A stretch of DNA of 64,000 nucleotides from Calliopum simillimum (lineage: Eukaryota; Arthropoda; Insecta; Diptera; Lauxaniidae): positions 127,743,309 through 127,807,308 of the forward strand of contig OX638368.1 in NCBI GenBank assembly GCA_951812925.1. The letters run 5' to 3'. Numbering within the stretch: the first letter of the stretch is position 1; each line of letters opens with the position of its first letter. Under the pieces are notes generated by a model, which worked only from the letters and a program-made list of their open reading frames with translations, ran no database searches and had not been told where the DNA came from. Shown in pieces: positions 1 to 11,440 of this stretch. A program made the position numbers and the translations under genes.

Positions 1-437
1 TAAAGCAACGCAACGTAAGTGTTTATGTAGGAGTGTACAAACACATGCATACAAAGTAAGTTAAGAGAAAAATGTGAGTAAATTTGTGTCGGCGGTCACT
101 AATGAAGTACAGCTCACAGAGGCGTACTATATTAATTAAATAAGTTTATGTGTATGGGTACATAAAATAATATAAACATTTACATATCTTTGTAGTGTAC
201 ATAACAGTCTTTGCTTGTGTTTGTATTCTTTTGATAGTACAGAAAGAAAATAAAAAAATTATCATAATAGGTAATTTAAATTTAACATGATTGCTGAGTG
301 GTTTTTATGCCATCACACAATTTGGACAGACGGGAGACAGACCATTTTTGGTTTTTTCTGGAACAAGCAATTCACTAGTGATTGTATGTATAAGAGTTTT
401 GCTATACGGCTTCGGACGCCATACGTAATAAATATCA

Positions 438-1878
438 CATATCACACCTCTCCCCACGTGCTTTAAATAAAAATTGCTTGCACTCAAAAGCTTTTTCGGG
501 ATAATGTGTAGAATGACATATATAGCTTTTTTTTCAAAATGAACGGCATTTTTTCAAACCAGGGTCGAAAAACTCATTTTTTAGTACGGAATTTTGTACT
601 AAAACCAAGAAAAAAGTTTGGCTAAAACGGATACAAAAAAAGAGTATGCAGAAAGTTTTATACTTGTCAAACATCGTTTATGAGATATTGCGTTTTTACT
701 TAATTTTTTGAGTTTCTATTGTATTAAAAAATTTAATTTTTTCACACAAAAAAATAATGATCAATATATAGAAACAAAAGTAATCAGTTCCAATGTATTT
801 TTTGATGCTTAATCCGAATCTGGTCTTGAAATCGTCATATCTTTTCTGAATTTTGAGATAATCTAACCTGAAATTTTGGCATGTACGGTTTTTTCAACAC
901 TTTTGACGTTATATGACAGGACCAGGTAATTGATCATCATAAAACTCGATAGGGTTTTTAAAAGCACTATTCTTTTTCTTCAAAACTCACTATAATTTAT
1001 ATCGATATCTTTTTTTTCTCCGAAATATCGTATCCTGAAAAAAGTTCAAAAAATGCACGAAAGACGCCCTTGGCAACATTGGTTGATTTATATAAAAAGT
1101 TATTAAAATGATCATGAAAAATTTCAAGTGACAATAATTACTTTTTACAGAAACATTCTTAAACATCATAATCATTTTGAAAAACTTTTCATTTAAAGCA
1201 ACTTATGTTGCCAATGGCATATTTCGTGCATTTTTTGAACTTTTTTGAGGTAATGATATTTCAGAGAAAAATAAAGATATCGATATAAGTCAAAGTGAGT
1301 TTTAAAGAAAAAGAATAGTGCTTTTAAAAACCTTATCGAGTTTTATGATGAACAATTACCTGGTCCTGTCATATAACGTCAAAAGTGGTAAAAAAAAACC
1401 GTACATGCCAAAATTTCAGGTTAGAACATCTCAAAATTCAGAAGAGATAGGTCAATTTCAAGACCAGATTCGGAATGATAACTGACTATTTTTGTTTCTA
1501 TATATTGATCATTATTTTTTTTGTACGCAAAAATTAAATTTTTTAAGAGAAACTCAAAAAATTAAGTAAAAACGCAATATCTCATAAACGATATTTGATA
1601 GGGTTTTCCAATTTACGGTTATTTAATCTACGGGCAAGCAGAAAACTTTCTGTTTACTCTTTTTTTGTATCCGTTTTAGCCAAACTTTTTTTTTAGTTTT
1701 AGTACAGAGTCCCGTACTAAAAAATGGGTTTTTCGGCCCTGGTTTGAAAAAGTTCCGTTCACTTTGAAAAAGGGGCTATATATGTTTCATCTTAGAGTCA
1801 TTCTACACATTTTCCCGAAAAACCATTTTGGGTGCAAGCACTTTTTATTTAAAATGCGTGGGGAGAGGTGTGATATGA
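438..1878. mobile_element. Large foldback element, arms about 0.7 kb
   Basis: The left arm begins with catatcacacctctcccc at 438 and recurs as its reverse complement ending at 1878. The two arms stay alignable with mismatches and small indels through to a centre near 1180, where ttggcaacat near 1070 faces gttgccaat near 1210. No transposase frame is visible, so this is a non-autonomous foldback or MITE with very long inverted repeats. Transcribed through, it would form a long imperfect hairpin. I could not identify a target-site duplication. Confidence 0.8.
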
Positions 1879-3064
1879 GTAACATTTCATATACCGGAAG
1901 AAACATTGTTTTGTTGTCTTAGAAGTTATTTTTTTCTCGTATTTTATATTAGGTGTTCATCGGAGACTTAGCTGTGACGAGATTTATCAATCTCTTTGTT
2001 AAATCTAACTCTCTTCCACTGACCGATAAAGATTTACTTTTGGCAGTAAATGTCTTGAACGGAAAAATTAAAGTAGTTCTTCTTTTTCTTCTTAATTCGA
2101 GGGCAGTTTGATAAATTCGTGAATTTCAACTTCGTGAGTTTTAAATTCAACACTGCTTCAGTCAATTAACAGACCAGTGTATGCACAAAAAAAAATCCAA
2201 GAGGGGTGTCAGCTAAGAAGATCATTTTTAGGCATCCACGCGGTGTCAATCACTTTGTTTTGCTTGAAAAGGGTAAAATTATCACTTCCGAGTATTAATC
2301 TGAGCTTTGAACAGATTTAGTATTGATTTGTAGCATAAAAGACTGCAGTTGGCGAAGACTTAGCGCCCTGCAAATATTTTCTGTTTCCTGACGTGAACAA
2401 ATAGTTGAGTGGTAAGAGATTTGGATCAAATTAAGAGGCCATTTCTGGAACAAACTCCAATTTTCATTGCCTTGAGAAAACCTTTTATTTAGAAGGAATA
2501 CAAAAATTGGAAAATAGCTGGACTGAATGTACATACAACACTGAATGTAAATACAACACTTTTTTGGCGAAAAAAAATATATATCATTAATTTTCCATAT
2601 GCTTTTTGTAATTACTTTTAATACCAATTGTTCTATTTGGTTCAACATTGGCAAATTGGTAGCCCTTTTTAGAATTATTCGAAAATTTTTAAAAAAAATC
2701 TTGTCAGAAGGAGGGTTTATTTTTGTATTGTAAGTCACGTGATGTACAACGAGTTTTAAAACGAAATCCCGAAAAAGCCGTAAATCACCTCATAAATCTC
2801 CGGAGAAAACGTAGTATTACACTCTTGACCTTTTTGCATAAATACCAACAAAGCAAACGTAGATACCCAAGTGGAAAAGAAGCGCTTGAATGAGTTTTCT
2901 GACGTGCTTCTTTTTCAGTCATTAGCGCTTGCGCTCCGTAAGAATTATTCTTTCTTTATAACATTGCATGTTCTAGAATGCAAGCGTACTGAAGGCTACA
3001 GCAGCTTGTCGGAAAATAGACTTTTGAAGCGATAATTTGTAATGCGGCAGTAAGCATTCTTTCT

Positions 3065-4166
3065 GGTACAAACCATTTCAAAACGATCAAGATTTTTTTT
3101 ATGGCATCCGATTTGGCTATAAATTGGCATAAGCAATAGTTGCATAGTGGAAAAAATTACTATCAAATATTTTTTCAAAATTTAAAAAAATGGCGGAGAT
3201 ATGGGACTTTGAAATTTTAAGGTTAGTTTTTTTTGAGAAGCTATAACTTCGGTTGCATTTATCCAATTTTCAATTTTATGGTGTTAAATGATTTGTCTTA
3301 AAACAGACTTTAAAATAAAAACTAGCAAACATTTTTTTTTCTTTTTATATATAGTTTACACTGAAAAAGAGAATTTAAATTGAGTTTCCCAAAATACGTC
3401 CTTTTTAATATTTTTTATTTTTCTTGTAAAAAAAGCTACAAGTGTAACTTACCAGTCCTCCAAAAATTGGAGTGGGCCTCCCAGTGGTTCTCCAGAAAAA
3501 CAATAAAATGTAGCTTTTGCCGCAATTTTTCAGTACAATTTTTTTGAATTTGAAATTTTTAATTAAACGTTAATTTGAATTTGAAAAAAGTGCGTTGGTA
3601 CTTATATTAGTACTATACAAGCAAAAAAACAGTCAATAAACTATTTTCAGCATTTGAAAATTTTTTTTAATAAAAATTTTAAATTAAAAAAATGTACTGA
3701 AAAATTGGGGAAGATGCTACATTTTATTGTTTTTCTGGAGAACCACTGGCAGGCCCACTCCAATTTTTGGAGGACTGGTAAGTTACACTTGTAGCTTTTT
3801 TTACAAGAAAAATAAAATATATTAAAAAGGACGTATTTTGGGAAACTCAATTTAAATTTTTTTTTTCAGTGTAAACTATATATAAAAAGAAAAAAAAATG
3901 TTTGCTAGTTTTTATTTTAAAGTCTGTTTTAAGACAAATCATTTAACACCATAAAATTGAAAATTGGATAAATGCAACCGAAGTTATAGTTTCTCAAAAA
4001 AAACTAACCTAAAAATTTCAAAGTCCCATATCTCCGCCATTTTTTTAAATTTTGAAAAAATATTTCGTAGTAATTTTTTCCACTATGCAGCTATTGCTTA
4101 TGCCAATTTATAGCCAAATCGGATGCCATGAACAAATTTCTTGATCGTTTATACATGGTTTGTACC
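3065..4166. mobile_element. 1.1-kb foldback element
   Basis: The sequence ggtacaaaccat at 3065 returns as atggtttgtacc at 4155-4166. The arms between them are inverted copies, for example the block atggcatccgatttggctat near 3100 and its reverse complement near 4120. The centre lies near 3610-3650. Each arm also contains a shared block on splice-like text (ctccagtggttctcc), which is why mirrored frames appear in both halves. No coding capacity is seen. It sits inside the larger repeat 2864-5892, so it inserted later or is an internal component of it. Confidence 0.8.
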
Positions 4167-4197
4167 TTCTATTAAAAAAAAAAAAGAAACAAACTGA

Positions 4198-4302
4198 CTG
4201 GACTGGGGTTCGAACCAAGCATAGTCCATGTGATAAATAGAAATTTATAATTTTTACTTACAATTACAGACTTATAAGACCTTTAGATCACTGGCCTATA
4301 TG
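4198..4302 (-). repeat. tRNA-like module with an intron-like insertion
   Basis: Read on the minus strand, a box A-like segment (ggccagtgatctaaagg) is followed, after about 70 nt, by a canonical box B (ggttcgaacc, 4207-4216) and then a T-rich run that would serve as a Pol III terminator. The spacing is about 40-45 nt longer than in an intron-less tRNA. The extra sequence falls near the anticodon and contains tgtaagtaaaaa. Close relatives lie at 17340-17455, 38362-38462, about 60680-60780 and 61600-61930. The acceptor stem is not convincing, so I call it tRNA-derived repeat sequence and not a functional tRNA. Confidence 0.5.
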
Positions 4303-4523
4303 ATGGGGAGGTATTTCTATATTAACCCTTTGAATTAATTTTTCTTAATTGATGATTTTAACTAGATATACCAAATATTTATCAAAAAAATATATTTAAA
4401 TTTTTACCAGGTTTCTTTGGAATTTGGGGGATGTACAATGCATTGTACAACGAAACTGAACGGTCATAATATTTTTAATAAATAACGTTGAATTAATCTA
4501 GTTTTTTTTTATAAAAAACAATT

Positions 4524-4876
4524 ACAGCCTGATTCTGTGATTTTTTGATAAAACTTTTGTCAAGTAATTTTATCAAGATTTTTAAACGGTCAAGTTGGCT
4601 AAATTTGGAAAGAAAAGAAACCAAGGAAAAAAAAAACAAGAAAAAAGAAATAACATGAAAAAGCAATAAAAAAATAATTTTCAAGTTCGCTGGAGAATTG
4701 AACCTACGACCTTTGCGTTGCTAGTTGAAGGTTCTACTATCTGAGCTAAGCGCTATGTTGAAAATTGATTTTCTAAATTTTATTATTATAAAAACGTATA
4801 CAATTCAAATTTAGCCAACTTGTCAGTTTCAAAATCTTGATAAAATTTTTGTCACAGAATCAGTCTGTTAATTTTG
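4524..4876. mobile_element. TIR element with a centrally placed tRNA-like sequence
   Basis: The sequence from about 4524 (gcctgattctgtgattttt) through aagttggctaaatttgg (about 4607) is matched by its reverse complement at about 4803-4876, giving inverted repeats of roughly 75 bp. Between them lies only an A-rich stretch and a tRNA-like sequence at 4686-4757. The layout is a small TIR-bounded unit whose whole interior is tRNA-like DNA. No transposase is present. Confidence 0.7.
4686..4757 (-). repeat. tRNA-like sequence, Ala-like anticodon position
   Basis: On the minus strand the order is a box A match (tagctcagatagtagaac), a loop reading ctagcaa at the position of the anticodon loop (anticodon AGC by alignment), then gtcgtaggttcaattct as a box B with a one-base irregularity. 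A T-run follows within about 15-20 nt. D and anticodon stems pair poorly, so it is a degenerate tRNA-derived sequence. It is centred in the TIR element 4524-4876. The Ala assignment is weak because it rests on loop alignment only. Confidence 0.5.
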
Positions 4877-5689
4877 AATGGAAAAATGTTTATAATTGAA
4901 AGTTTAAGGTACCTACAAATCATGAAAAATTAGACTTCATTTCATGAAAATTTTTTTGGAAGAAAAAAACTAAAAATTTTTTCAAAAAATTTGGGTTTTT
5001 TTCTCAATGAAAAAAAAAAAAAATAATTTACTGGTTCTATAAAGCTTCTAAAGGCAATTGTATCCTCGTTTAACGCAAAATAATGCATTACTTTTAACGC
5101 AAGAACGAAGGAACGAATTCAGAAAATAAATGAGTTTAAACATTATCAGAACTGTTTTTTTAAATTTTTTTAAAATGTGTACCGGAAGGGTTAAGAAAAA
5201 GTCTTCGAATGGTTCCTGCACACAGGTGTCAGGAAGGGTGCAAAAGTTTCGGTACAATAACGATGGAAGTTGGAGGTGGAAACATATAGGTTTGAGGGTC
5301 AGAAAACGGAAAATACCGACCCCCAAATCATAGCTGTTCATCTAGGCAAATGGTACTCGATTACTAAAATTCCATTTAAATCGAAAAAATCGGTAAAAAA
5401 AACCAACAAATAAAAACCGAAATAGCCGTCTAAGATGTATTTTTTGATGCTGACTCCGAAGCCGGCACTAACTTTACGGGATTTTGGAATACCCTAATTT
5501 GAAAGTGCAAAAAACACTGTTTTTAGCTATTTTTTAAGTTTTGTATGATAATTTCTGGTAAAAAATCTTGATCTGGTATTGAAAGAACTAATTTTAATAT
5601 TCAAGACACATTTTTTATTATAACAAAATCATTGTTAAACAAAAAGAAACAAAAAAAGAAAATAAAATGTAAATTTAAAAATAAAAAAA

Positions 5690-5770
5690 AATTTCTGTGG
5701 CGGGATCGAACCCGGGCATACAGTAACATAATTTACAAAATTGTTTAACGTGTCTATAAAATTTGTATAT
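5690..5770 (-). repeat. Second tRNA-like module of the 2864-5892 element
   Basis: The minus strand reads a perfect box B context (cccgggttcgatcccg) followed by ccacagaaattttttttt, a T-run of Pol III terminator type. The 5' half is degenerate and no box A is convincing. The equivalent module in the compact relative is at about 38684-38700. Confidence 0.4.
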
Positions 5771-7223
5771 TAAACATGTCTCATCAGGCAAAATTTGATA
5801 ATCGAATGCTTACTGCAGCCTTAAATTTTTAAAGGAACAAGTGCTTTAAAAATGCATTCTTAAGAAGCGCTTGATATCTTTCAACTGGGGTAACTCTTTA
5901 TCAGAGATATTTTAAAAAACACAACTGCAGATAATTAATTTCAAAAGTTTTCTTATATAACAATATCAACATTTCTATTATTTGCTTAAATTTCCAGTTT
6001 CACGCGTTCATAAAAAATATTTAATTTATGAAAGCAGCACGCACATTGCAAATGCATAGATATGCAGAGCACATATACATACACGCACTCGCATACAGTC
6101 ATGAATAAGTATTTCCGCTATGCAGTACTTGAATAAATAAAGTTAAATACCATTTTATTTAAATAACTCGAAAGTTTTTTTCTTTACGAATTATAAATTT
6201 TTATGAGCTTTTTTTCCAAGCTACAATTATTATTTATTAATCTGTGTTAATTTATTTGTGGCGTATTTTTATGGCAGCCACTGTAGCGTGAATATGGCTG
6301 CAGCTGCAAATGCTGCACGTGTGCTATGTTTGCATGTGTGCGTGCATTTAACTGCACTATTTGGTTTTGTTTATGCAACAAATTATGAAAACTGAAAAAA
6401 AATTTCTCATTTTAAAGAAATATGCGCTCAGAATGTGCCACTTTTTTCATAATTGTTTTGAGCAATTATGAAAAAGTGTTTGTGAATGCCATATTTACAA
6501 TGATGGTGTTGCCGTAATTTTAAGTTTTAGCTTTGTTTTCCTTGTTTTTTTTTTTTGTGAATTGAACGGAAGTTAATTTAAAAATTTATTAGATTTTCAG
6601 AAATTTTTATTCTGCAGATAGCAAAAACAAATAACAACAGAATGAATGCAAATGCATTGCGCACAAAATTCATACTTTTGAAATGAATATAAATTTTTGT
6701 GCTAAAAAAATTAAAAAAAATAAATAATAAAAAAAAAACTAGTGTTGGCATATCCGACGTTCGTGTTCAAAATGGCGCCAATGGCAGTCAAGCGTGCCTT
6801 AGCTGCGAACAAAAGCTAGTGAGCGAATAAGACAAAAAATTAAAAAAAAAACTTTAAATTTATACACAATCATAATTTGTGTGTATGTGTGTGTGGAATT
6901 TATTGTTTTGGTTAACAAAAACAAAGAAACAGGGAGCGAAAAATTCCAGCTTAACATTGTTGAAAGTGTCTGCATGATAAATTACTTATTTCATAACTGA
7001 AATAGAGAAAATTGCATAGTTTTTATTAAACAAATAGTTGAAAAATACTCATATTTAAGAAAGATAGTCAAAAATGTGGCGATAGAAAATAACGCTCAAT
7101 GAAATAAAGAACAAATTATTTTCATATAAATTTGGCTGATAATTATTTTGGAAATAATGCCCAAAATTTGTGTCTTATATTGTTAAAAATTTGGCCGATA
7201 TTTCGTTTTTATTTTGGACATTA

Positions 7224-8074
7224 GGGGAACTGATGCTATTGTGGTATAGCTAATGTTTAGGTGGAATTTGAAAGAGAACCGTTAGATCAATTTCAAACAA
7301 AATTTTTTATGCTAATCATTGAAGTATTGGCTACAGAATATATTTCAATAAAATGTGTGCAATTTCATTAAAAAAAGTTATTGAGCAAAATCTGAAAAAG
7401 TCAAAAAAGCTGTTTCAAAATGTTGGGAGGTAATGTGGTATATATGGTGACACAATGTGGTATATATACTGATCAGTACTTGCAAAGTGGGCTGGTAATG
7501 TGGTACATATAAGTAGGCTAATGTGGTATACTTAACCATACAACCAAATATAAAGTTTGAAAGGTATGAAATAAGTTCATAATAACATTTACATTGGTTC
7601 TCAAACTCATAGTTTTTATAAAAAAATAAACAGCAATCAAATAATCTTAAGAATAACAAGAAATATTCATATACCACATTAGCGAATCCCGACTATACCA
7701 CATTGGGCAATTTTTAGAAATAACAAAATTCTAAAAATAAAATGGGAAACTTTGTGAATTTACAGTGTTAAACACTTATTTCACAATACTTAGCACTTAA
7801 CTTTATTGAATATAAATAAAACTTCACCAAAAAGCAACTTTTTCTTAACAAAATTTTTTTGCAAAAAATCCGGAAAAAAAATCAACCACACGCGACTTAA
7901 GTTTCATTCAACTGACACCGGAAAAATTTTGTTTGGTGCATGACAGCAACACATCCCTGGTTTTTCATGTTTTCTGATAGGATAAAAGCAGTGACGTTCG
8001 CAGGTTCTTTCCCAGTTCGGAGATATGCGACCATACCACATTGAAAAACTATACCACAATAGCATCAGTTCCCC
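7224..8074. mobile_element. TA-flanked TIR element with internal gtggtat repeats
   Basis: The first 24 bases (ggggaactgatgctattgtg, then gtat) are repeated as a reverse complement ending at 8074. Both ends are flanked by TA (7222-7223 and 8075-8076), as expected for Tc1/mariner-type target duplication. The interior repeats the string aatgtggtat in several contexts (7433-7520 and 7675-7705), in addition to the termini. No transposase frame is seen, so this is a non-autonomous element of about 851 bp. Confidence 0.75.
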
Positions 8075-8228
8075 TATTTCAATAAAAAAAAAAAAAATTA
8101 ATTTAATAAGTCCCAAAAACCGAAACGAAAAGCGCCCAAAATTATTTCATATAAGTTTGGGCGATAGTCATTTCGACAAACGCCCAAAATTTATTTAAAT
8201 GAAAATAATTTTAGCTTTATTTGGTTTC

Positions 8229-9107
8229 TATACCCTACACCCAGCGTATATTTACTTTGTACTTACGTTTGTAACGCCGAGAAGGAGGCGTGGCAGGTAT
8301 AGAAAAGTGTATATATTTTTGATCAGCGTCACCTCCTGAGTCGATATAGCCTTGTCCGTCTGGCTGGCTGGTATTCTGCCTCCGTCGTTAAAGTTAGCTC
8401 GAGAAATTGAAAATGGGCAAAAACGGTCAACGGACACGCCTACCACCCATACAAAAAATATATTCAAAATGCAATAATAAGAGCATTATTTGCAATAACA
8501 GAAACAAAATACACACAAATACTAGGGATAGTAGAAGCTTTGAGCAAAAACTACGCAAATTGCACTCAAATACTCAGATCAATAAATGCAAGCTAAACAA
8601 GGCAAAATCGGACAAGAGGGCGTGGTATGTATGTACCTCTCATATAAACAAAAATTTCAAAACGATATACTGAAAGTGTTTTTTGAGATAATCCAACCAC
8701 ATTTCACTCAAACACTAAGAAAATTAATTGCAAACTCTGAGAAAAAATTAGGCAAAGTAGTATTAGAGGGCGTGGCACCTCCCATATAAGCGAATGTTTC
8801 AAAATGCTAGGGTTTTTTTAAGAAAAACTAACTGAATTTCACTCAAACACTCAGAACAGTAAAAGCAAGCTCTATGCAAAATCTAGGTAAACTCGGAAAA
8901 GAGGGCGTGGCACTTCCCATATAAGCAATTCGTTCTTATACTCTCCTAGGAGTTACGGAAGGATAAAACAATTTATTTTAATAAAAACTTGTATGTACAA
9001 CAATATTGCATAGTATTTATGAACTAAGTATTTAATAATATACTTGAAATGCAGTGTAGGGTTTTTACATAGTTTTTGGCCATACCAAATATACCGCTCT
9101 TACTAGT
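8229..9107 (+). mobile_element. DINE-1/INE-1-like Helitron, copy 1
   Basis: The left end carries the palindromic text tataccctacacccagcgta, and the right end is ttactagt with a CTAG(T) terminus, as in Helitrons. Inside are the blocks gtatatatttttgatcagcg, gagtcgatatagcc and gtccgtctggctggctgg that I recognise from Drosophila DINE-1/INE-1 elements, then degenerate tandem units of about 110-130 bp with gagggcgtggcac and cccatataagc. The 3' hairpin (tttggccataccaaa) is imperfect. There is no Rep/helicase, so it is non-autonomous. Confidence 0.8.
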
Positions 9108-9739
9108 TTGTTCTAGGGCGTTATTTCGTTATTTTTTTTAAATGGAAAAACGCCAAAATAAAAAACAAAATCACGACCAAATTTTATACGAAAAAAAGCC
9201 TAAATTTTGGGCGTAATCTTACATTTGAATCATTACTTTCCAAATTGTCTTCTAACGTAGAAAAGTTATCTCCTTCTTTTTTTACTGCATAAGGGGCCAT
9301 CCATACTTAAATCATACATCTTAAGGAGTAGAAAAAAGGGGGTAGTATATTCGAGAGAAATGTTTGAGAGGAAAAATTAATGGCCGACCCCCGGTAATGA
9401 GGAATTTTTTGGATATGAGACCTCCTTAGGAATTGGAAACAAAAGGGCGCAATATGTTGGAGAGAAAAAAATAATTGTGGGTTTTCGAACAATGTTTCCC
9501 TATCCAGGCAATTAGGAATTTTTTTGATATTTTAATAAAAACTAGAGTTCGCCTTGTGGCCGAAATTCGACCATTTCGATCTGACTATAAAGCCTTAGTC
9601 GATAAAACACAAAAAGCTTTTAATATTCTTCCTTAGGGTTCTGGTTATCTGCATTCATAAAAACCGGTGCAGCAGCTTAGTTATTCCTACTAAAGAGCAA
9701 AAAGTTTTTGATATCTTTACGTCCTTCTCATTCTGTCCC

Positions 9740-10560
9740 CATGCCAAAATTCACCAAAATCAATGCCGTGAGCGTGTGGCACCAGCCACTTAAAAACATA
9801 AAGGTCATATGCTCATTCCTTGGTATACCCAATGTTAGAAAAGTTAATGAAGTGGTTTAGCCGTGAAAGTGTTTTTCCATTTAGGGTCGTGGTGCCACCT
9901 ACTGAAAATCATAATGTTCATGTTATTATTCCTTAGCTTTAATCCTTTCTCTATACCAAGTTTCGTGAAAATCGCTGCAGTGGCTTAGCCGTGAGAGCGT
10001 TTTTTCCATTTAGGGGCGTGGCACCACCCACTGAAAAACATAATGCTTATGTTATCGTTCCTTAGAGCCAACCATATCTTCATACCAAATTTCGTGAAAA
10101 TCGCTGCAGTGGGTTAGCCGTGAGAGAGTTTTTTTTTTTTAGGGGCGTGGCACCGCCCACTGAAAAACAAAATAATTATGTTATTGTTCCTTAGAGCCTA
10201 CCATATCTCCATACCAAATTCTGTGAAAATCGCTGCAGTGGGTTAGCCGTGAGAGCGTTTTTTTCATTTAAGGGCGTGGCACCGCCCCCTAAAACACATA
10301 ATGCTTAGGTTATCGTTTCTTTAAGCCTACCATATCTCCATACCAAATTTCGTGAAAATCGCTGCAGTGGCTTAGCCGTGAGAGCGTTTTTTCCATTTAA
10401 GGGCGTGGCACCGCCCACTGAAAAGCATAATGCTTATGTTATCGTTCCTTAGAGCTTAACTTATCTCCATACCAAATTTCGTGAAAATCGCTGCAGTGGC
10501 TTAGTCGTGAGAGCGTTGTTTCTATTTAGGGGCACAGCACCGCCCACTTTTAAAAAAGAT
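9740..10560 (+). repeat. 129-bp tandem array
   Basis: The word gccgtgag and its variants recur at 9859, 9988, 10117, 10246, 10375 and 10504, giving a spacing of exactly 129 bp each time. A shortened unit lies upstream, near 9768. Units share ggggcgtggcaccgcccact, an ataatgcttatgttatcgtt block and aatttcgtgaaaatcgctgc. The outer units are more diverged and the middle ones most alike, the usual sign of unequal exchange. No open frame runs through it. It may be the tandem core of a Helitron-type repeat but I see no Helitron ends. Confidence 0.85.
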
Positions 10561-10639
10561 ATAGTCCTATGCACTGCGCCTTCTTACAACCTTTCCAACA
10601 AAAAAAAAGCAATCAAATCGGTTGAGATTTAGGTATAGA

Positions 10640-11440
10640 AGCAGGGACGAAATTTGATGCTTTATTGTGGAAAAATGTTACAATATATTTTATTCAAAGT
10701 ATTGTCCATTGGAAGCTACAACATTTCCCCATCTTTCAGGCTATTTATAAATTCCATCCCAAAAAATTGCGCCGGCTTGGCGGCCAAAAATGAATCGAGC
10801 CAATTTTCGATATCTTGAACTTAAGTGAACCATATTCCTGATAGGGCATTCTGCATTGATCGGAACAAATGGTAGTCTGATGGTGCAAGGTCTGGGCTAT
10901 AAGGCGGGTGAGGCAAAATTTGTATAGATTTCCCATCCGTTGTTTTCCAGGTAATTTTTGACTGGGGCAGCAATATGTGGCCGAGCGTTATCGTGGTGGA
11001 AAATGATTGACTCGTGTCTGGTCGCATACGTTGGCCGCTCTGCCTGGATTTTCTACTTCAATCGGATCAATTGTTGACCATAGAGTTGAGCATTAATGGT
11101 TTGGCCACCTGGCAACAGCTCATAATGGATCACACCTAGCTGGTCCTGACCAGGACGTTCTTTGTCTTCGGCATCAAAATCACCACTTTTTAACCGTCGA
11201 AACCACTCACGACAGCTTGATTCAGCTGGAGCATAGTCCCCATAAACTTCTACAAGCAAACTATGACTTTCCGCAGCAGTTTTCTTTGCAAAAAATGAAC
11301 CAACAGAACCTCCCGCAAATGCTGTCTTTTTCTCCAGTTTTCGAAGTTATTCATCGTGAAAAATAATAATGATGCACACAAGATAAAATTGTTTTGTTGG
11401 CTGATTTTTACAGCTGTCAAATCTACCTTCAAAATGACAT
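10640..11440 (-). pseudogene. Mariner transposase remnant with internal deletion
   Basis: Minus-strand frames show mariner transposase text. The N-terminal region ends in the helix-turn-helix neighbourhood (residues CREWFRRLKSGDFDAEDKER, about 11140-11225). The C-terminal catalytic signature LPHPPYSPDLAPSDYHLF is near 10870-10930, followed by a C-terminal tail to about 10695. The N-terminal text runs directly into GVIHYELLPGGQT, so roughly 100-150 residues containing the first catalytic aspartate are missing. A frameshift separates the FHHDNARPH block (about 10990-11005) from the LPHPPYSPD block. It is a dead mariner copy. Clear terminal inverted repeats were not found. Confidence 0.85.

Larger units (their letters stand above)
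2864..5892. mobile_element. TIR-bounded repeat carrying tRNA-like modules, enlarged by nested insertions
   Basis: The left terminus (tacccaagtggaaaagaagc, from 2864) and the reverse complement of the right terminus (ending ...actggggta at 5892) are related inverted repeats. The left 200 bp is clearly homologous to 38136-38340, with shared blocks such as gctccgtaagaa. A compact relative occupies 38136-38798. Here the family is swollen by a foldback at 3065-4166 and a second TIR element at 4524-4876. It keeps two minus-strand tRNA-like box B motifs, at 4207 and about 5704. No transposase frame is visible. Treating the whole span as one nested element is an inference from the matching ends. Confidence 0.55.

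Noticed and set aside
4198..4302. Calling the tRNA-like modules true tRNA genes
   Set aside because: Box A and box B and terminators are visible but acceptor and other stems do not fold convincingly. They recur as parts of repeats.
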